Shown here: one piece after another, positions 16,108-23,695 of the stretch
Numbering within the stretch: position 1 is the stretch's first letter
Layout of the letters: each line of letters begins with the position of its first letter
DNA from: Mycolicibacterium mageritense
Lineage (GTDB): Bacteria > Actinomycetota > Actinomycetes > Mycobacteriales > Mycobacteriaceae
Direction of reading: 5' to 3'
Length of the DNA: 64,000 nucleotides
Assembly: GCF_010727475.1 (NCBI RefSeq)
Contig: NZ_AP022567.1
Location: forward strand, 2,604,001-2,668,000
Program-made: the position numbers and the translations under genes
The notes under the pieces: model-generated
What the model was told of the DNA's origin: nothing
What the model saw: the letters and a program-made list of their open reading frames with translations, nothing else
Database searches by the model: none

Positions 16108-17774
16108 CCGAACGGGTAACGCCTGAGTCGCCGACGGAGACCGCTCCGCCGGTCCGGCAGGTCTCGCCGGCTCCGCTCGCGGACGATCGTCGCTCGGCCG
16201 ACGATCGCGATCTGCCCAGCCGCAACGACGCGTTGGGTTCGGCGCTGTCCCAACCGATCGGCGGCCCCGTCGGGCGGCACGCGCTGATCGGCCGGTCGCG
16301 GTTCATGACGCCACTGCGGGTGATGCTCGTGATCGCGGTGGTGTTCTTGGCCCTCGGCTATACGACCAAGGCCGCGTGCCTGCAGACCACCGGAACCGGG
16401 ACAGCCGGTCAGCGCGTCGCCAACTGGCAGAACAACCGCGCGTACTACGAGCTCTGCTATTCCGACACGGTCCCGCTCTACACCGCGGAGTTGTTGAACC
16501 AGGGCAAGTTTCCGTACAAATCCAGCTGGGTCGAGAACGACGGGGCCGGTAAGCCGCGTGTGCAGTACGACGGCAGTCCCGCGATCCGCTACATGGAATA
16601 TCCGGTACTGACCGGCATCTACCAGTACGTGTCGATGTCGCTCGCCAAGACGTACACCGCGCTCACCAAGCTGGTGTCGGTCCCGATCGTGGCCGAGGTG
16701 GTGATGTTCTTCAACATCGCCGCGTTCGGCCTGGCGCTGGCCTGGCTGGCGACGGTGTGGGCGACGTCGCGCCTGGCCGGCCGGCGCGTGTGGGACGCCG
16801 CGCTGGTGGCCGGTTCACCGATCGTGATCTTCCAGATCTTCACCAACTTCGACGCCCTGGCGACCGCGACCGCGGCGGGCGCGATGCTGGCCTGGGCGCG
16901 CCGAAAACCGGTGGTGGCGGGCGCACTGATCGGTGTCGGGGTGGCCGTGAAACTGTATCCACTGCTGTTGCTGGTGCCGTTGGTGCTGTTGGCGCTGCGC
17001 ACCGGACGCATGCGCGAGGTGGGCCAGACCGCCGTCGCCGCGGTGCTGACCTGGTTCGTGGTGAACCTGCCGATCATGGTGCTGTTCCCGCGCGGCTGGT
17101 CAGAGTTCTTCCGGCTCAACACCCGTCGCGGTGACGACATGGATTCGCTGTACAACGTCGTGAAGTCGTTCACCGGGTGGCGCGGATTCGATCCCGATCT
17201 CGGGTTCTGGGAGCCACCGACCGTGCTCAACACCGTGACGGCTCTGCTGTTCGCGGCGTGCTGCATCGCGATCGGGTACATCGCGTTGACGGCGGCCCGC
17301 AGGCCCCGGTTCGCGCAGCTCGCGTTTCTGGTCGTGGCGGCGTTCCTGCTGACCAACAAGGTGTGGAGCCCGCAGTTCTCGCTGTGGCTCGTGCCGCTGG
17401 CCGTGCTGGCCTTGCCGCACCGTCGAATCCTGTTGGCGTGGATGACGATCGACGCGCTGGTGTGGGTGCCGCGCATGCTCTACCTCTATGGCGAGCAGAA
17501 CCGCGGACTGCCCGAGCAGTGGTTCACCACCACGGTGCTGCTGCGTGACATCGCGGTCATGGCGTTGTGCGCGCTGGTGATTCGCCAGATCTACCGCCCC
17601 GAGCTCGACCTGGTCCGCATGCGTGGCATCGACGACCCGACCGGCGGGGTGTTCGACAACGCACCCGATGACCCGCCGCGCCGGTTGCCGGACTGGCTGC
17701 GGCCGGATGCGGGCCGGGTGCGGGTCGAGCCTGCCGAGCCGCAGATGTCGCAGGCCGGGGCTCAAGCCCCGTAG
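16104..17774 (+). CDS. GT87/DUF2029-type polytopic membrane glycosyltransferase-like protein
   Basis: The 556-residue integral membrane protein has a soluble N-terminal segment (about 1-70) and roughly ten hydrophobic segments, for example FMTPLRVMLVIAVVFLALGY, ALIGVGVAVKLYPLLLLVPL and LAFLVVAAFLLTNKVWSPQF. The GVAVKLYPLLLL motif and the long first outer loop resemble polyprenol-phosphate-mannose-dependent mannosyltransferases of GT87 (PimE-like family). By position it is the Rv0051 counterpart. GTG 16104 overlaps the ponA1 stop, so it is coupled to cell-wall synthesis. Its substrate and acceptor are not established from sequence. Confidence 0.8.
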   Translation: MTERVTPESPTETAPPVRQVSPAPLADDRRSADDRDLPSRNDALGSALSQPIGGPVGRHALIGRSRFMTPLRVMLVIAVVFLALGYTTKAACLQTTGTGTAGQRVANWQNNRAYYELCYSDTVPLYTAELLNQGKFPYKSSWVENDGAGKPRVQYDGSPAIRYMEYPVLTGIYQYVSMSLAKTYTALTKLVSVPIVAEVVMFFNIAAFGLALAWLATVWATSRLAGRRVWDAALVAGSPIVIFQIFTNFDALATATAAGAMLAWARRKPVVAGALIGVGVAVKLYPLLLLVPLVLLALRTGRMREVGQTAVAAVLTWFVVNLPIMVLFPRGWSEFFRLNTRRGDDMDSLYNVVKSFTGWRGFDPDLGFWEPPTVLNTVTALLFAACCIAIGYIALTAARRPRFAQLAFLVVAAFLLTNKVWSPQFSLWLVPLAVLALPHRRILLAWMTIDALVWVPRMLYLYGEQNRGLPEQWFTTTVLLRDIAVMALCALVIRQIYRPELDLVRMRGIDDPTGGVFDNAPDDPPRRLPDWLRPDAGRVRVEPAEPQMSQAGAQAP

Positions 17775-18391
17775 TTGTGTGGATACCCCGGATACTGCGG
17801 CGGATACCCGAACTGCGGCGGATTCTCCTGGGGCGCAATCGGGCTCGGCTTGGATCGGATCCACCGGCCCGTCGCGGGCAGTGCCGTCAGCACGACCGTC
17901 GCAAGCGTCGACATGAGAACAAGGATCCAGGCCACGAAGGGGATGGGGTGGCCATCGCGGGTCGCGTCGGTGTAGGTCGCGGCAACGCCGACTGTGGCGA
18001 TCACGATGGCCAGTATGGAACCGATCATCACCAGCCATCGGCCGGCCCGCTTGCGCTTGAACAACATGATCGCCCCGCCCAGCAGCAGCAGTCCGTAAGC
18101 GCAGAAGACCAGCACGAAGATCACGAAGCCGAAATCGAGGTCGTACCTCCGGTTCAAGAGCGTGTCGATCATCCCGAACAACATGAAACCGAGAACCACC
18201 ACACCCCACAGCGCTGAGAGGGTCGCGGCGGTCTTCGCGATGGCGCCATTGGACGGCGGTTCCGGGGTCGCCGGTTGCGTAGGCGGTGGCGCGGGATGAC
18301 CGAGTTGCGACGTCAGAACCGGAGGATGGCCGGCCGGCTGCTGCGGGAAGCCGGGCTGGGCACCGAACCCCTGGCTGTACGGATGGTTCAC
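17762..18391 (-). CDS. Pro/Gly-rich N-terminus, four-helix membrane protein (paralogue 1)
   Basis: The 209-residue protein has a Pro/Gln-rich soluble N-terminus (PGFPQQPAGHPPV), then about four hydrophobic helices (LSALWGVVVLGFMLFGMI, FGFVIFVLVFCAYGLLLLGG, WLVMIGSILAIVIATVGVAA, WILVLMSTLATVVLTAL) and a Pro/Tyr-rich C-terminal tail. It shares its helix pattern and the segments LLLxGAxMLFxRKxxGRWLV and WILxxxxxxxxPxxxxSPF-like end with the gene directly upstream, so the two are tandem paralogues. The start lies 5 bp after the upstream stop codon; its 3' end overlaps the end of the GT87-like gene on the other strand. This type is common in mycobacteria and has no known function. Confidence 0.7.
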   Translation of the reverse strand: MNHPYSQGFGAQPGFPQQPAGHPPVLTSQLGHPAPPPTQPATPEPPSNGAIAKTAATLSALWGVVVLGFMLFGMIDTLLNRRYDLDFGFVIFVLVFCAYGLLLLGGAIMLFKRKRAGRWLVMIGSILAIVIATVGVAATYTDATRDGHPIPFVAWILVLMSTLATVVLTALPATGRWIRSKPSPIAPQENPPQFGYPPQYPGYPHNYGA

Positions 18392-18396
18392 AACGC

Positions 18397-19074
18397 TCAG
18401 CCGTGGAACGGCGAATTATATTGGGGTGCGGTCGGATTCGGCTTGGCAAGGATCCACGCGGTGGTCGACGGCATCATGGCCAGCACGAGCGTCGTGATGG
18501 GGAAGATAAGGCCGAGGAACGTGAATACGCCGCCACCGCCGTAGGTTCCGTAGCCGGCTGTCATGGCCGCGCTCACGCCGAAGCTGAGCAGGCTGCTCAC
18601 GATGGCCAGCGCACAGCCTCCGACGACGAGCCACCGGCCGATCATCTTGCGCTGAAACAGCAGCACCGCGCCGGTGAGGAGCACCAGCCCGAAGATGAAT
18701 CCGATGCCGATCCCGATGACCAGCATGGCGTACACCCCGCCCGACACTTCGGACGAGATGCTCGACTCGCTGTTAATCGCGGCCAGACCGATGATCGCGA
18801 GCAGGCCGCCGCCGATGCCCGCCAAACCGCCGAGGGCCGCAAGGACGGCCGCGATGATCCCGGTTGCGCCGCTCGGACCTCCGGGCGGCAGCGGCTGGTA
18901 TCCGCCGCCGGGGTAACCGCCCTGCTGCGGATATCCCGGTTGGGAGTAGCCGCCGGGGGGTGGATAGCCCGGCTGTTGCGGGTAGCCGGGTTGCTGGGCA
19001 TAGCCGGGTTGCTGGGGGTTGCCAGGCTGCTGCCCCGGAAACCCTTGCCCGTAGGGCCCGTACGGATAGTTCAC
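18397..19074 (-). CDS. PG/Q-repeat N-terminus, four-helix membrane protein (paralogue 2)
   Basis: The 225-residue protein opens with a repetitive Gly-Tyr-Pro-Gln-rich segment (about residues 1-60, units such as PGYAQQPGYPQQPGYP), followed by four hydrophobic helices (GIIAAVLAALGGLAGIGGGL, YAMLVIGIGIGFIFGLVLLTG, WLVVGGCALAIVSSLLSFGV, FLGLIFPITTLVLAMM). The core LLTGAVLLFQRKMIGRWLVV aligns with paralogue 1, indicating local duplication. Low-complexity PGYPQQ heads are typical of actinobacterial membrane proteins that interact or cluster at the cell pole or septum. That role is only a family analogy. It is divergent from rpsF. Confidence 0.7.
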   Translation of the reverse strand: MNYPYGPYGQGFPGQQPGNPQQPGYAQQPGYPQQPGYPPPGGYSQPGYPQQGGYPGGGYQPLPPGGPSGATGIIAAVLAALGGLAGIGGGLLAIIGLAAINSESSISSEVSGGVYAMLVIGIGIGFIFGLVLLTGAVLLFQRKMIGRWLVVGGCALAIVSSLLSFGVSAAMTAGYGTYGGGGVFTFLGLIFPITTLVLAMMPSTTAWILAKPNPTAPQYNSPFHG

Positions 19075-19266
19075 GCATCCCCCTCGACGACAGGATCAAG
19101 GAGCTCAGCCTATCGATCCGGCGGCCGTGGTGCGCGCAGAACTTTTCAGACGGATTTCGCAGCTCGGGTCAGGTTCGGGTAGCCTGGGCCGGTTGCCGAC
19201 GCAGGCGACCCTCCTGCCACGGAACACGCCGTGGCCGCAACGACCATAGGAGGTGATGAGGTTCTA

Positions 19267-19557
19267 ATGCGTCCATACGAAATCATGGTCATTCTCGACC
19301 CCACACTTGACGAGCGCACCGTAGCTCCGTCCCTGGAGACGTTCCTGAACGTCGTCCGCAAGGATGGCGGGACTGTCGACAAGGTCGACATCTGGGGCCG
19401 TCGCCGGCTGGCTTACGAGATCGCCAAACACGCCGAGGGTATCTACGCCGTCGTCGATGTGAAGGCGGAGCCCGCCACCGTGTCCGAGCTCGACCGTCAG
19501 CTCAACCTGAATGAGTCGGTGCTGCGGACCAAGGTGATGCGGACCGACAAGCACTAG
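19267..19557 (+). CDS. rpsF: 30S ribosomal protein S6
   Basis: The 96-residue protein has the S6 fold signature: MRPYEIMVILDPTLDERTVA, VDIWGRRRLAYEIAKHAEGI and LNLNESVLRTKVMRTD. S6 binds 16S rRNA with S18 in the platform of the small subunit. I start at ATG 19267, which has AGGAGGTGA about 9 nt upstream (19248-19256). The frame is open upstream to 19231 but that lies over the ribosome site. It is the first gene of the rpsF-ssb-rpsR-rplI operon; the 192 bp before it must hold the operon promoter and any S6:S18 feedback leader. Confidence 0.97.
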   Translation: MRPYEIMVILDPTLDERTVAPSLETFLNVVRKDGGTVDKVDIWGRRRLAYEIAKHAEGIYAVVDVKAEPATVSELDRQLNLNESVLRTKVMRTDKH

Positions 19558-19665
19558 GCGATAAGCGCTGCCGTCTGTCGTGCGCGTTGCGTAGGCTCGC
19601 GCGCAACAGGCTTGTCCCCATGAGCGCTTGCGCGATGAGCGCCAACACCGTTCCAGGAGGATCTC

Positions 19666-20169
19666 GTGGCTGGTGACACCACCATCACAGTTGTCGGAAA
19701 CCTGACCGCCGACCCGGAACTGCGCTTCACCCCGTCCGGAGCGGCCGTCGCCAACTTCACCGTTGCGTCGACGCCGCGCATCTACGACCGCCAGAGCGGT
19801 GAGTGGAAGGACGGCGAGGCACTGTTCCTGCGTTGCAACATCTGGCGGGAGGCCGCCGAGAACGTGGCGGAGAGCCTCACCCGGGGTTCGCGGGTGATCG
19901 TCACCGGGCGGCTCAAGCAGCGGTCCTTCGAAACCCGCGAGGGTGAGAAGCGCACTGTTGTCGAGGTCGAGGTCGACGAGATCGGTCCGTCCCTGCGCTA
20001 CGCGACGGCCAAGGTCAACAAGGCCAGCCGTAGTGGCGGTGGCGGCGGCGGTGGCTTCGGTGGGGGCGGCGGCGGTGGATCCCGCCAGTCCGAGCCCAAG
20101 GACGACCCGTGGGGCAGCGCTCCCGCGTCGGGCTCGTTCAGCGGGGCCGACGACGAGCCGCCCTTCTGA
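19666..20169 (+). CDS. ssb: Single-stranded DNA-binding protein
   Basis: The 167-residue protein has an N-terminal OB fold (ITVVGNLTADPELRFTPSGA, FLRCNIWREAAENVAESLTR, GSRVIVTGRLKQRSFETREG), a Gly-rich linker near 120-140 and the acidic tip DDEPPF that recruits DnaB-associated and repair partners. It starts at GTG 19666 with AGGAGG about 8 nt upstream. It binds ssDNA as a tetramer at the replication fork. Placement between rpsF and rpsR is the standard bacterial order. The 108-bp gap after rpsF is longer than the others in the operon and could hold an internal promoter. Confidence 0.97.
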   Translation: MAGDTTITVVGNLTADPELRFTPSGAAVANFTVASTPRIYDRQSGEWKDGEALFLRCNIWREAAENVAESLTRGSRVIVTGRLKQRSFETREGEKRTVVEVEVDEIGPSLRYATAKVNKASRSGGGGGGGFGGGGGGGSRQSEPKDDPWGSAPASGSFSGADDEPPF

Positions 20170-20203
20170 TCAACAACGAAATTTTGCAAGGAAGAGATAA
20201 CCA

Positions 20204-20464
20204 ATGGCCAAGTCCACAAAGCGACGGCCGGCACCGGAAAAGCCGGTCAAGACCCGTAAGTGCGTGTTCTGCTCCAAGAAGGGCAAGGGGCAGATCATCG
20301 ACTACAAGGACACCGCGCTGCTGCGCACCTACATCAGCGAGCGCGGCAAGATCCGTGCCCGCCGGGTGACCGGCAACTGCGTCCAGCACCAGCGCGACGT
20401 TGCTGTCGCCGTCAAGAACGCCCGCGAGGTGGCTCTGCTGCCGTTCGGCTCGTCGACGCGGTAG
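20204..20464 (+). CDS. rpsR: 30S ribosomal protein S18, zinc-binding (C+) form
   Basis: The 86-residue protein (TRKCVFCSKKGKGQIIDYKD, LLRTYISERGKIRARRVTGN) is S18. It keeps a CVFC pair and a downstream Cys in VTGNCVQHQ, which marks the zinc-containing form. Mycobacteria often have a second, Cys-less S18 elsewhere under Zur control that replaces this one in zinc shortage; that is family knowledge. AAGGAAGAG lies upstream of the ATG. It pairs with S6 in the 30S platform and is 34 bp after ssb. Confidence 0.97.
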   Translation: MAKSTKRRPAPEKPVKTRKCVFCSKKGKGQIIDYKDTALLRTYISERGKIRARRVTGNCVQHQRDVAVAVKNAREVALLPFGSSTR

Positions 20465-20475
20465 GGGATAGATCA

Positions 20476-20931
20476 ATGAAGCTGATTCTCACTGCTGAAG
20501 TCGATCACCTCGGCATCGCCGGCGACACCGTCGAGGTCAAGGACGGCTACGGCCGCAACTACCTGCTGCCGCGCGGGCTGGCCATCGTGGCCTCCCGTGG
20601 CGCCGAGCGCCAGGCCGACGAGATCCGTCGGGCGCGCGAGACCAAGGAGATCCGCGGTGTCGAGCACGCCAACGAGCTCAAGACCGCGCTCGAGAACCTG
20701 GGCGAGGTTTCGCTGCCGGTGCACGCCGCAGCCGACACCGGCAAGCTCTTCGGTTCGGTCACCGCGGCCGACGTCGTCTCGGTGATCAAGAAGGCCGGTG
20801 GGCCGAACCTGGACAAGCGCACGGTGCAGTTGCCCAAGGCGCACATCAAGTCCGTCGGCAGCCACGAGGTCACCATCCGGCTGCACGCCGGGGTGGAGGC
20901 CAAGGTCTCGCTCAACGTCGTCGCGGAGTGA
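20476..20931 (+). CDS. rplI: 50S ribosomal protein L9
   Basis: The 151-residue protein has the L9 N-terminal RNA-binding domain (MKLILTAEVDHLGIAGDTVE, VKDGYGRNYLLPRGLAI), the long connecting helix (DEIRRARETKEIRGVEHANE) and the C-terminal domain ending HAGVEAKVSLNVVAE. L9 sits at the L1 stalk base and supports reading-frame maintenance. ATG 20476 is 11 bp after the rpsR stop. It is the last gene of the S6 operon; a strong hairpin follows 28 bp after its stop codon. Confidence 0.97.
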   Translation: MKLILTAEVDHLGIAGDTVEVKDGYGRNYLLPRGLAIVASRGAERQADEIRRARETKEIRGVEHANELKTALENLGEVSLPVHAAADTGKLFGSVTAADVVSVIKKAGGPNLDKRTVQLPKAHIKSVGSHEVTIRLHAGVEAKVSLNVVAE

Positions 20932-20959
20932 TCGTCACGCGCTGACACCAGCATTACCC

Positions 20960-20996
20960 GCCCGGGTCGGGAGCCCTGCCAGGCTCCCACCCGGGC
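20960..20996 (+). terminator. Hairpin terminator of the rpsF operon
   Basis: Arms GCCCGGGTCGGGAGCC (20960-20975) and GGCTCCCACCCGGGC (20982-20996) pair along almost their whole length around the loop CTGCCA. No good T-tract follows, as is usual for mycobacterial hairpin terminators. Confidence 0.85.
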
Positions 20997-21426
20997 GTTG
21001 CTGTATCTGGCTGGCGAACATATTGAGCGAAAAGCTGGACAGCGAATCTAACCGGGCGTTAACCTAGGCGGCCCTTGCGGGCAACACAACACGCCCGAGG
21101 TGGCAACCCGGCACGACACGCCGAGAAACTTCCCATCCACAGTTTTTCAACCACCGGTCAGTGCGCTGAGCTGGGGGTATGGAAACTGACTTCGTAGTAA
21201 TCCACAGGTTCTCCCCAACGCGTCAACATCACTGCACACAGATATCCCCATGCCATCCACAGGTTCATCAACAGCCCGGCTTTCGGGGGCCGCCAGCAAC
21301 GTCTACCGTAAGCTGCCGCGAGGCGTTCCAACGATCTGTCGGAACCTTGTTTTACAGTTGCAGTGCCGTTTCGAATAGACGTTCGAGCTATGTCGCAGGC
21401 ATGTCTCGAAAGGGGGTGGGGAGTCC
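20997..21426 (+). promoter_or_regulatory. dnaB upstream region with three TCCACAG (DnaA-box-like) motifs
   Basis: There is no credible gene in this 430-bp stretch before dnaB. It contains three same-strand copies of ATCCACAG: 21135-21142, 21200-21207 and 21255-21262, two of them followed by GTTC. Mycobacterial DnaA boxes are usually TTGTCCACA-like, and these share the TCCACA core. The region is more AT-rich than its surroundings (for example AGTTTTTCAA). It presumably holds the dnaB promoter. DnaA control is a hypothesis from the motif spacing of about 55-65 bp. Confidence 0.4.
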
Positions 21427-22818
21427 GTGGCTGTCGTGGACGACCTGGGGCATCCGGATGGATCGCCCGATATGGACGGCCCGCCGCCGAGCGAGGACTT
21501 CGGCAGGCAACCCCCGCAGGACATGGCTGCCGAGCAGTCCGTGCTGGGCGGCATGCTGCTCTCCAAGGACGCCATCGCCGACGTGCTGGAGCGGCTGCGG
21601 CCCGGCGACTTCTACCGCCCCGCGCACCAGAACATCTACGACGCGATCCTGGATCTCTACGGCCGCGGTGAACCCGCCGACGCCGTTACCGTCGCGGCAG
21701 AACTCGACCGGCGCGGTCTGCTGCGCCGCATCGGCGGCGCGCCCTACCTGCACACCCTGATCTCGACGGTGCCCACGGCGGCCAACGCGGGTTTCTACGC
21801 GGGCATCGTGGCCGAGAAGGCACTGCTGCGCAGGCTCGTGGAGGCCGGCACCCGCGTCGTGCAGTACGGCTACGCCGGGGCCGACGGCGCCGACGTGAGC
21901 GACGTCGTTGACCGCGCGCAGGCCGAGATCTACGACGTCACCGAACGCCGCGCCTCAGAGGACTTCGTGCCGCTCGAGGATCTGCTGCAGCCCACCATGG
22001 ACGAGATCGATGCGATCGCGTCGCAGGGGGGCATCTCGCGTGGTGTGCCGACCGGTTTCACCGAGCTCGACGAGATCACCAACGGCCTGCACGCCGGCCA
22101 GATGATCATCATCGCGGCGCGCCCCGGTGTGGGGAAATCGACTCTGGGGCTTGACTTTATGCGGTCCTGCTCCATCAAGCACCGAATGGCCAGCGTCATC
22201 TTCTCGCTGGAAATGAGCAAGTCCGAGATCGTCATGCGGCTGCTCTCGGCCGAGGCGAAGATCAAGCTGGGCGACATGCGTTCGGGTCGGATGAGCGACG
22301 ACGACTGGACCAAGCTCGCCCGCCGGATGAGCGAGATCAGCGAGGCCCCGCTGTACATCGATGATTCGCCGAACCTGACCATGATGGAGATCCGAGCCAA
22401 AGGGCGGCGGCTGGCCCAAAAGGCGGATCTGCGCCTCGTCGTGGTCGACTACATGCAGCTGATGAGTTCTGGAAAGAAGTATGAATCTCGTCAGCAAGAA
22501 GTGTCGGACTTTTCGCGTAGCCTCAAATTGATGGCAAAAGAATTGGACGTCCCCGTGGTGGCAATTAGCCAGCTTAACCGTGGACCTGAACAACGCACAG
22601 ATAAGCGCCCGCAAGTCTCTGACCTGCGCGAATCCGGATCACTTGAACAAGATGCGGATATGGTAATGCTTTTACATCGGCCCGATGCATTTGACCGAGA
22701 AGACCCGCGCGGCGGCGAAGCGGACATTATTCTCGGCAAACATAGAAATGGCCCTACTGCGACAATTACGGTCGCACACCAATTGCATTTGTCACGATTT
22801 ACGAATATGGCGCGATAG
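21427..22818 (+). CDS. dnaB: Replicative DNA helicase DnaB
   Basis: The 463-residue helicase starts at GTG 21427 behind AAAGGGGGTGGGG. The N-terminal primase-interacting domain (QDMAAEQSVLGGMLLSKDAI) occupies about 25-130. The RecA-like motor has Walker A ARPGVGKST near 233-241, the Walker B region LRLVVVDYMQLM near 340, VVAISQLNRGPEQR and the C-terminal arm HRNGPTATITVAHQLHLSRF. It unwinds DNA at the fork as a hexamer. No intein is present, although some mycobacterial DnaB proteins carry one or two. The last 355 bp has markedly different codon use (separate entry). A Tn7-like element begins 11 bp after the stop codon. Confidence 0.97.
   Translation: MAVVDDLGHPDGSPDMDGPPPSEDFGRQPPQDMAAEQSVLGGMLLSKDAIADVLERLRPGDFYRPAHQNIYDAILDLYGRGEPADAVTVAAELDRRGLLRRIGGAPYLHTLISTVPTAANAGFYAGIVAEKALLRRLVEAGTRVVQYGYAGADGADVSDVVDRAQAEIYDVTERRASEDFVPLEDLLQPTMDEIDAIASQGGISRGVPTGFTELDEITNGLHAGQMIIIAARPGVGKSTLGLDFMRSCSIKHRMASVIFSLEMSKSEIVMRLLSAEAKIKLGDMRSGRMSDDDWTKLARRMSEISEAPLYIDDSPNLTMMEIRAKGRRLAQKADLRLVVVDYMQLMSSGKKYESRQQEVSDFSRSLKLMAKELDVPVVAISQLNRGPEQRTDKRPQVSDLRESGSLEQDADMVMLLHRPDAFDREDPRGGEADIILGKHRNGPTATITVAHQLHLSRFTNMAR
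22464..22818 (+). other. Recoded 3' end of dnaB (foreign codon use, intact protein)
   Basis: From ATGAGTTCTGGAAAG at 22464 to the stop codon, dnaB switches from G/C-ending codons to many A/T-ending ones (AAA, GAA, TTA, ATT, CAA, AAT, TTT, ACA), dropping to roughly half G+C by eye, while the encoded residues remain good DnaB. The switch is abrupt. It suggests that the 3' part was replaced by a homologous sequence from another actinobacterium, or delivered by an element that inserted in dnaB and rebuilt its end. Neither a second native 3' end nor a recombinase gene was found in the window. Confidence 0.65.
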
Positions 22819-22829
22819 CGTGAGCGGAC

Positions 22830-22904
22830 TGTAGGTTCTCAAGTTTGACTGCACTTTCTCAAGTTCGGCTGCACTAGGACTGCACTTGTGCAGTGAACGT
22901 GAGA
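22830..22904 (+). repeat. Left end of Tn7-like element: terminal repeat plus transposase-binding-type repeats
   Basis: Two direct repeats TTCTCAAGTTyGrCTGCAC lie at 22836-22854 and 22856-22874, exactly 20 bp apart. A third, inverted copy (GTGCAGTGAACGTGAGA) lies at 22888-22904. Repeated ~20-bp TnsB sites near the termini are diagnostic of Tn7-type ends. Confidence 0.8.
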
Positions 22905-22956
22905 CACACCGGGGACGGATCGGTGGATTCCGCCCGTGAGATGAGATGGTCGAGGT

Positions 22957-23695
22957 GTGTCCGGTGGTGGACGGGCCGCCGACGCGACGGTTTCCGTCCG
23001 AAACAAGGAGACCCTGGCCGAGTATTCGACCGACTGGGGTCTCGTGACCACCGATCTGCTCAGCGCGGCGATGCCCTGGAGAACGTTTAGGTGGTATCGC
23101 GGGCAGAAGCACTACTCGGGCACCTACTGGTCGTCGACCGAACGGTCTCACGTCATCTACGAGTCTCGCCTGGAATTGGCCCGGCTGCAGTACGCGGATT
23201 TCGATGTCGCAGTGCGACGTATCGTCGCGCAGCCGTTTCTCTTGAAGACGAGAGTCGATCGGCGAGTGCGTCGGCATGTGCCGGACTTCTTGCTCATCGA
23301 TGAGCAAGGGATCCATCGTTGGAGACGTCAAACCCCTTGCACGGCTGGGTAAACCAAAGGTCTCTTTCACACTTGACTGGACCAGGAAGATCGTGGAGGG
23401 ACATGGCTGGCGTTACGAAGTCTGGAGCGAACCGTCGGCGACGGAACTCGAGAATGTCCGCTTCCTCGCGGGCTTCCGTAATCCAAGGTGTTTCAACGAC
23501 GAGCTAGTGGAATCGATCCGGCAGCACGAACTCGCCGGCCGCACTTTGGGCGAGGCTTTGAGTATCGACTTCGGCGCACCACCTGCCCTGGTGCGCTCTG
23601 CTGTCTTCCACGCGATCTGGAACCAGTACTTCACCGTCGATATGGTGGAGCCACTGACGAGATCAGCGATCCTGACGAAAGGGCCGGGAGCATGA
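22957..23695 (+). pseudogene. tnsA: tnsA, Tn7-like transposase endonuclease subunit, frameshifted
   Basis: Frame 1 from GTG 22957 gives TnsA up to PDFLLIDEQG, then continues uselessly to 23352. Frame 2 resumes with IVGDVKPLARLGKPKV and runs to the TGA at 23693-23695. One extra base, or two missing, near 23309-23317 explains it. TnsA is a restriction-enzyme-fold nuclease that cuts the 5' ends of the transposon. The catalytic set is still visible across both frames: Glu in HVIYESRLELARL, Asp in HVPDFLL and the DVK of VGDVKP. The C-terminal winged-helix part (GRTLGEALSIDFGAPPALVR) is also intact. The final ATGA overlaps the tnsB start. A sequencing error at the shift cannot be excluded. Confidence 0.75.

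Noticed and set aside
21427..22818. Possible intein in dnaB
   Set aside because: The helicase is 463 residues and continuous; only codon-use oddities remain at the known intein positions.
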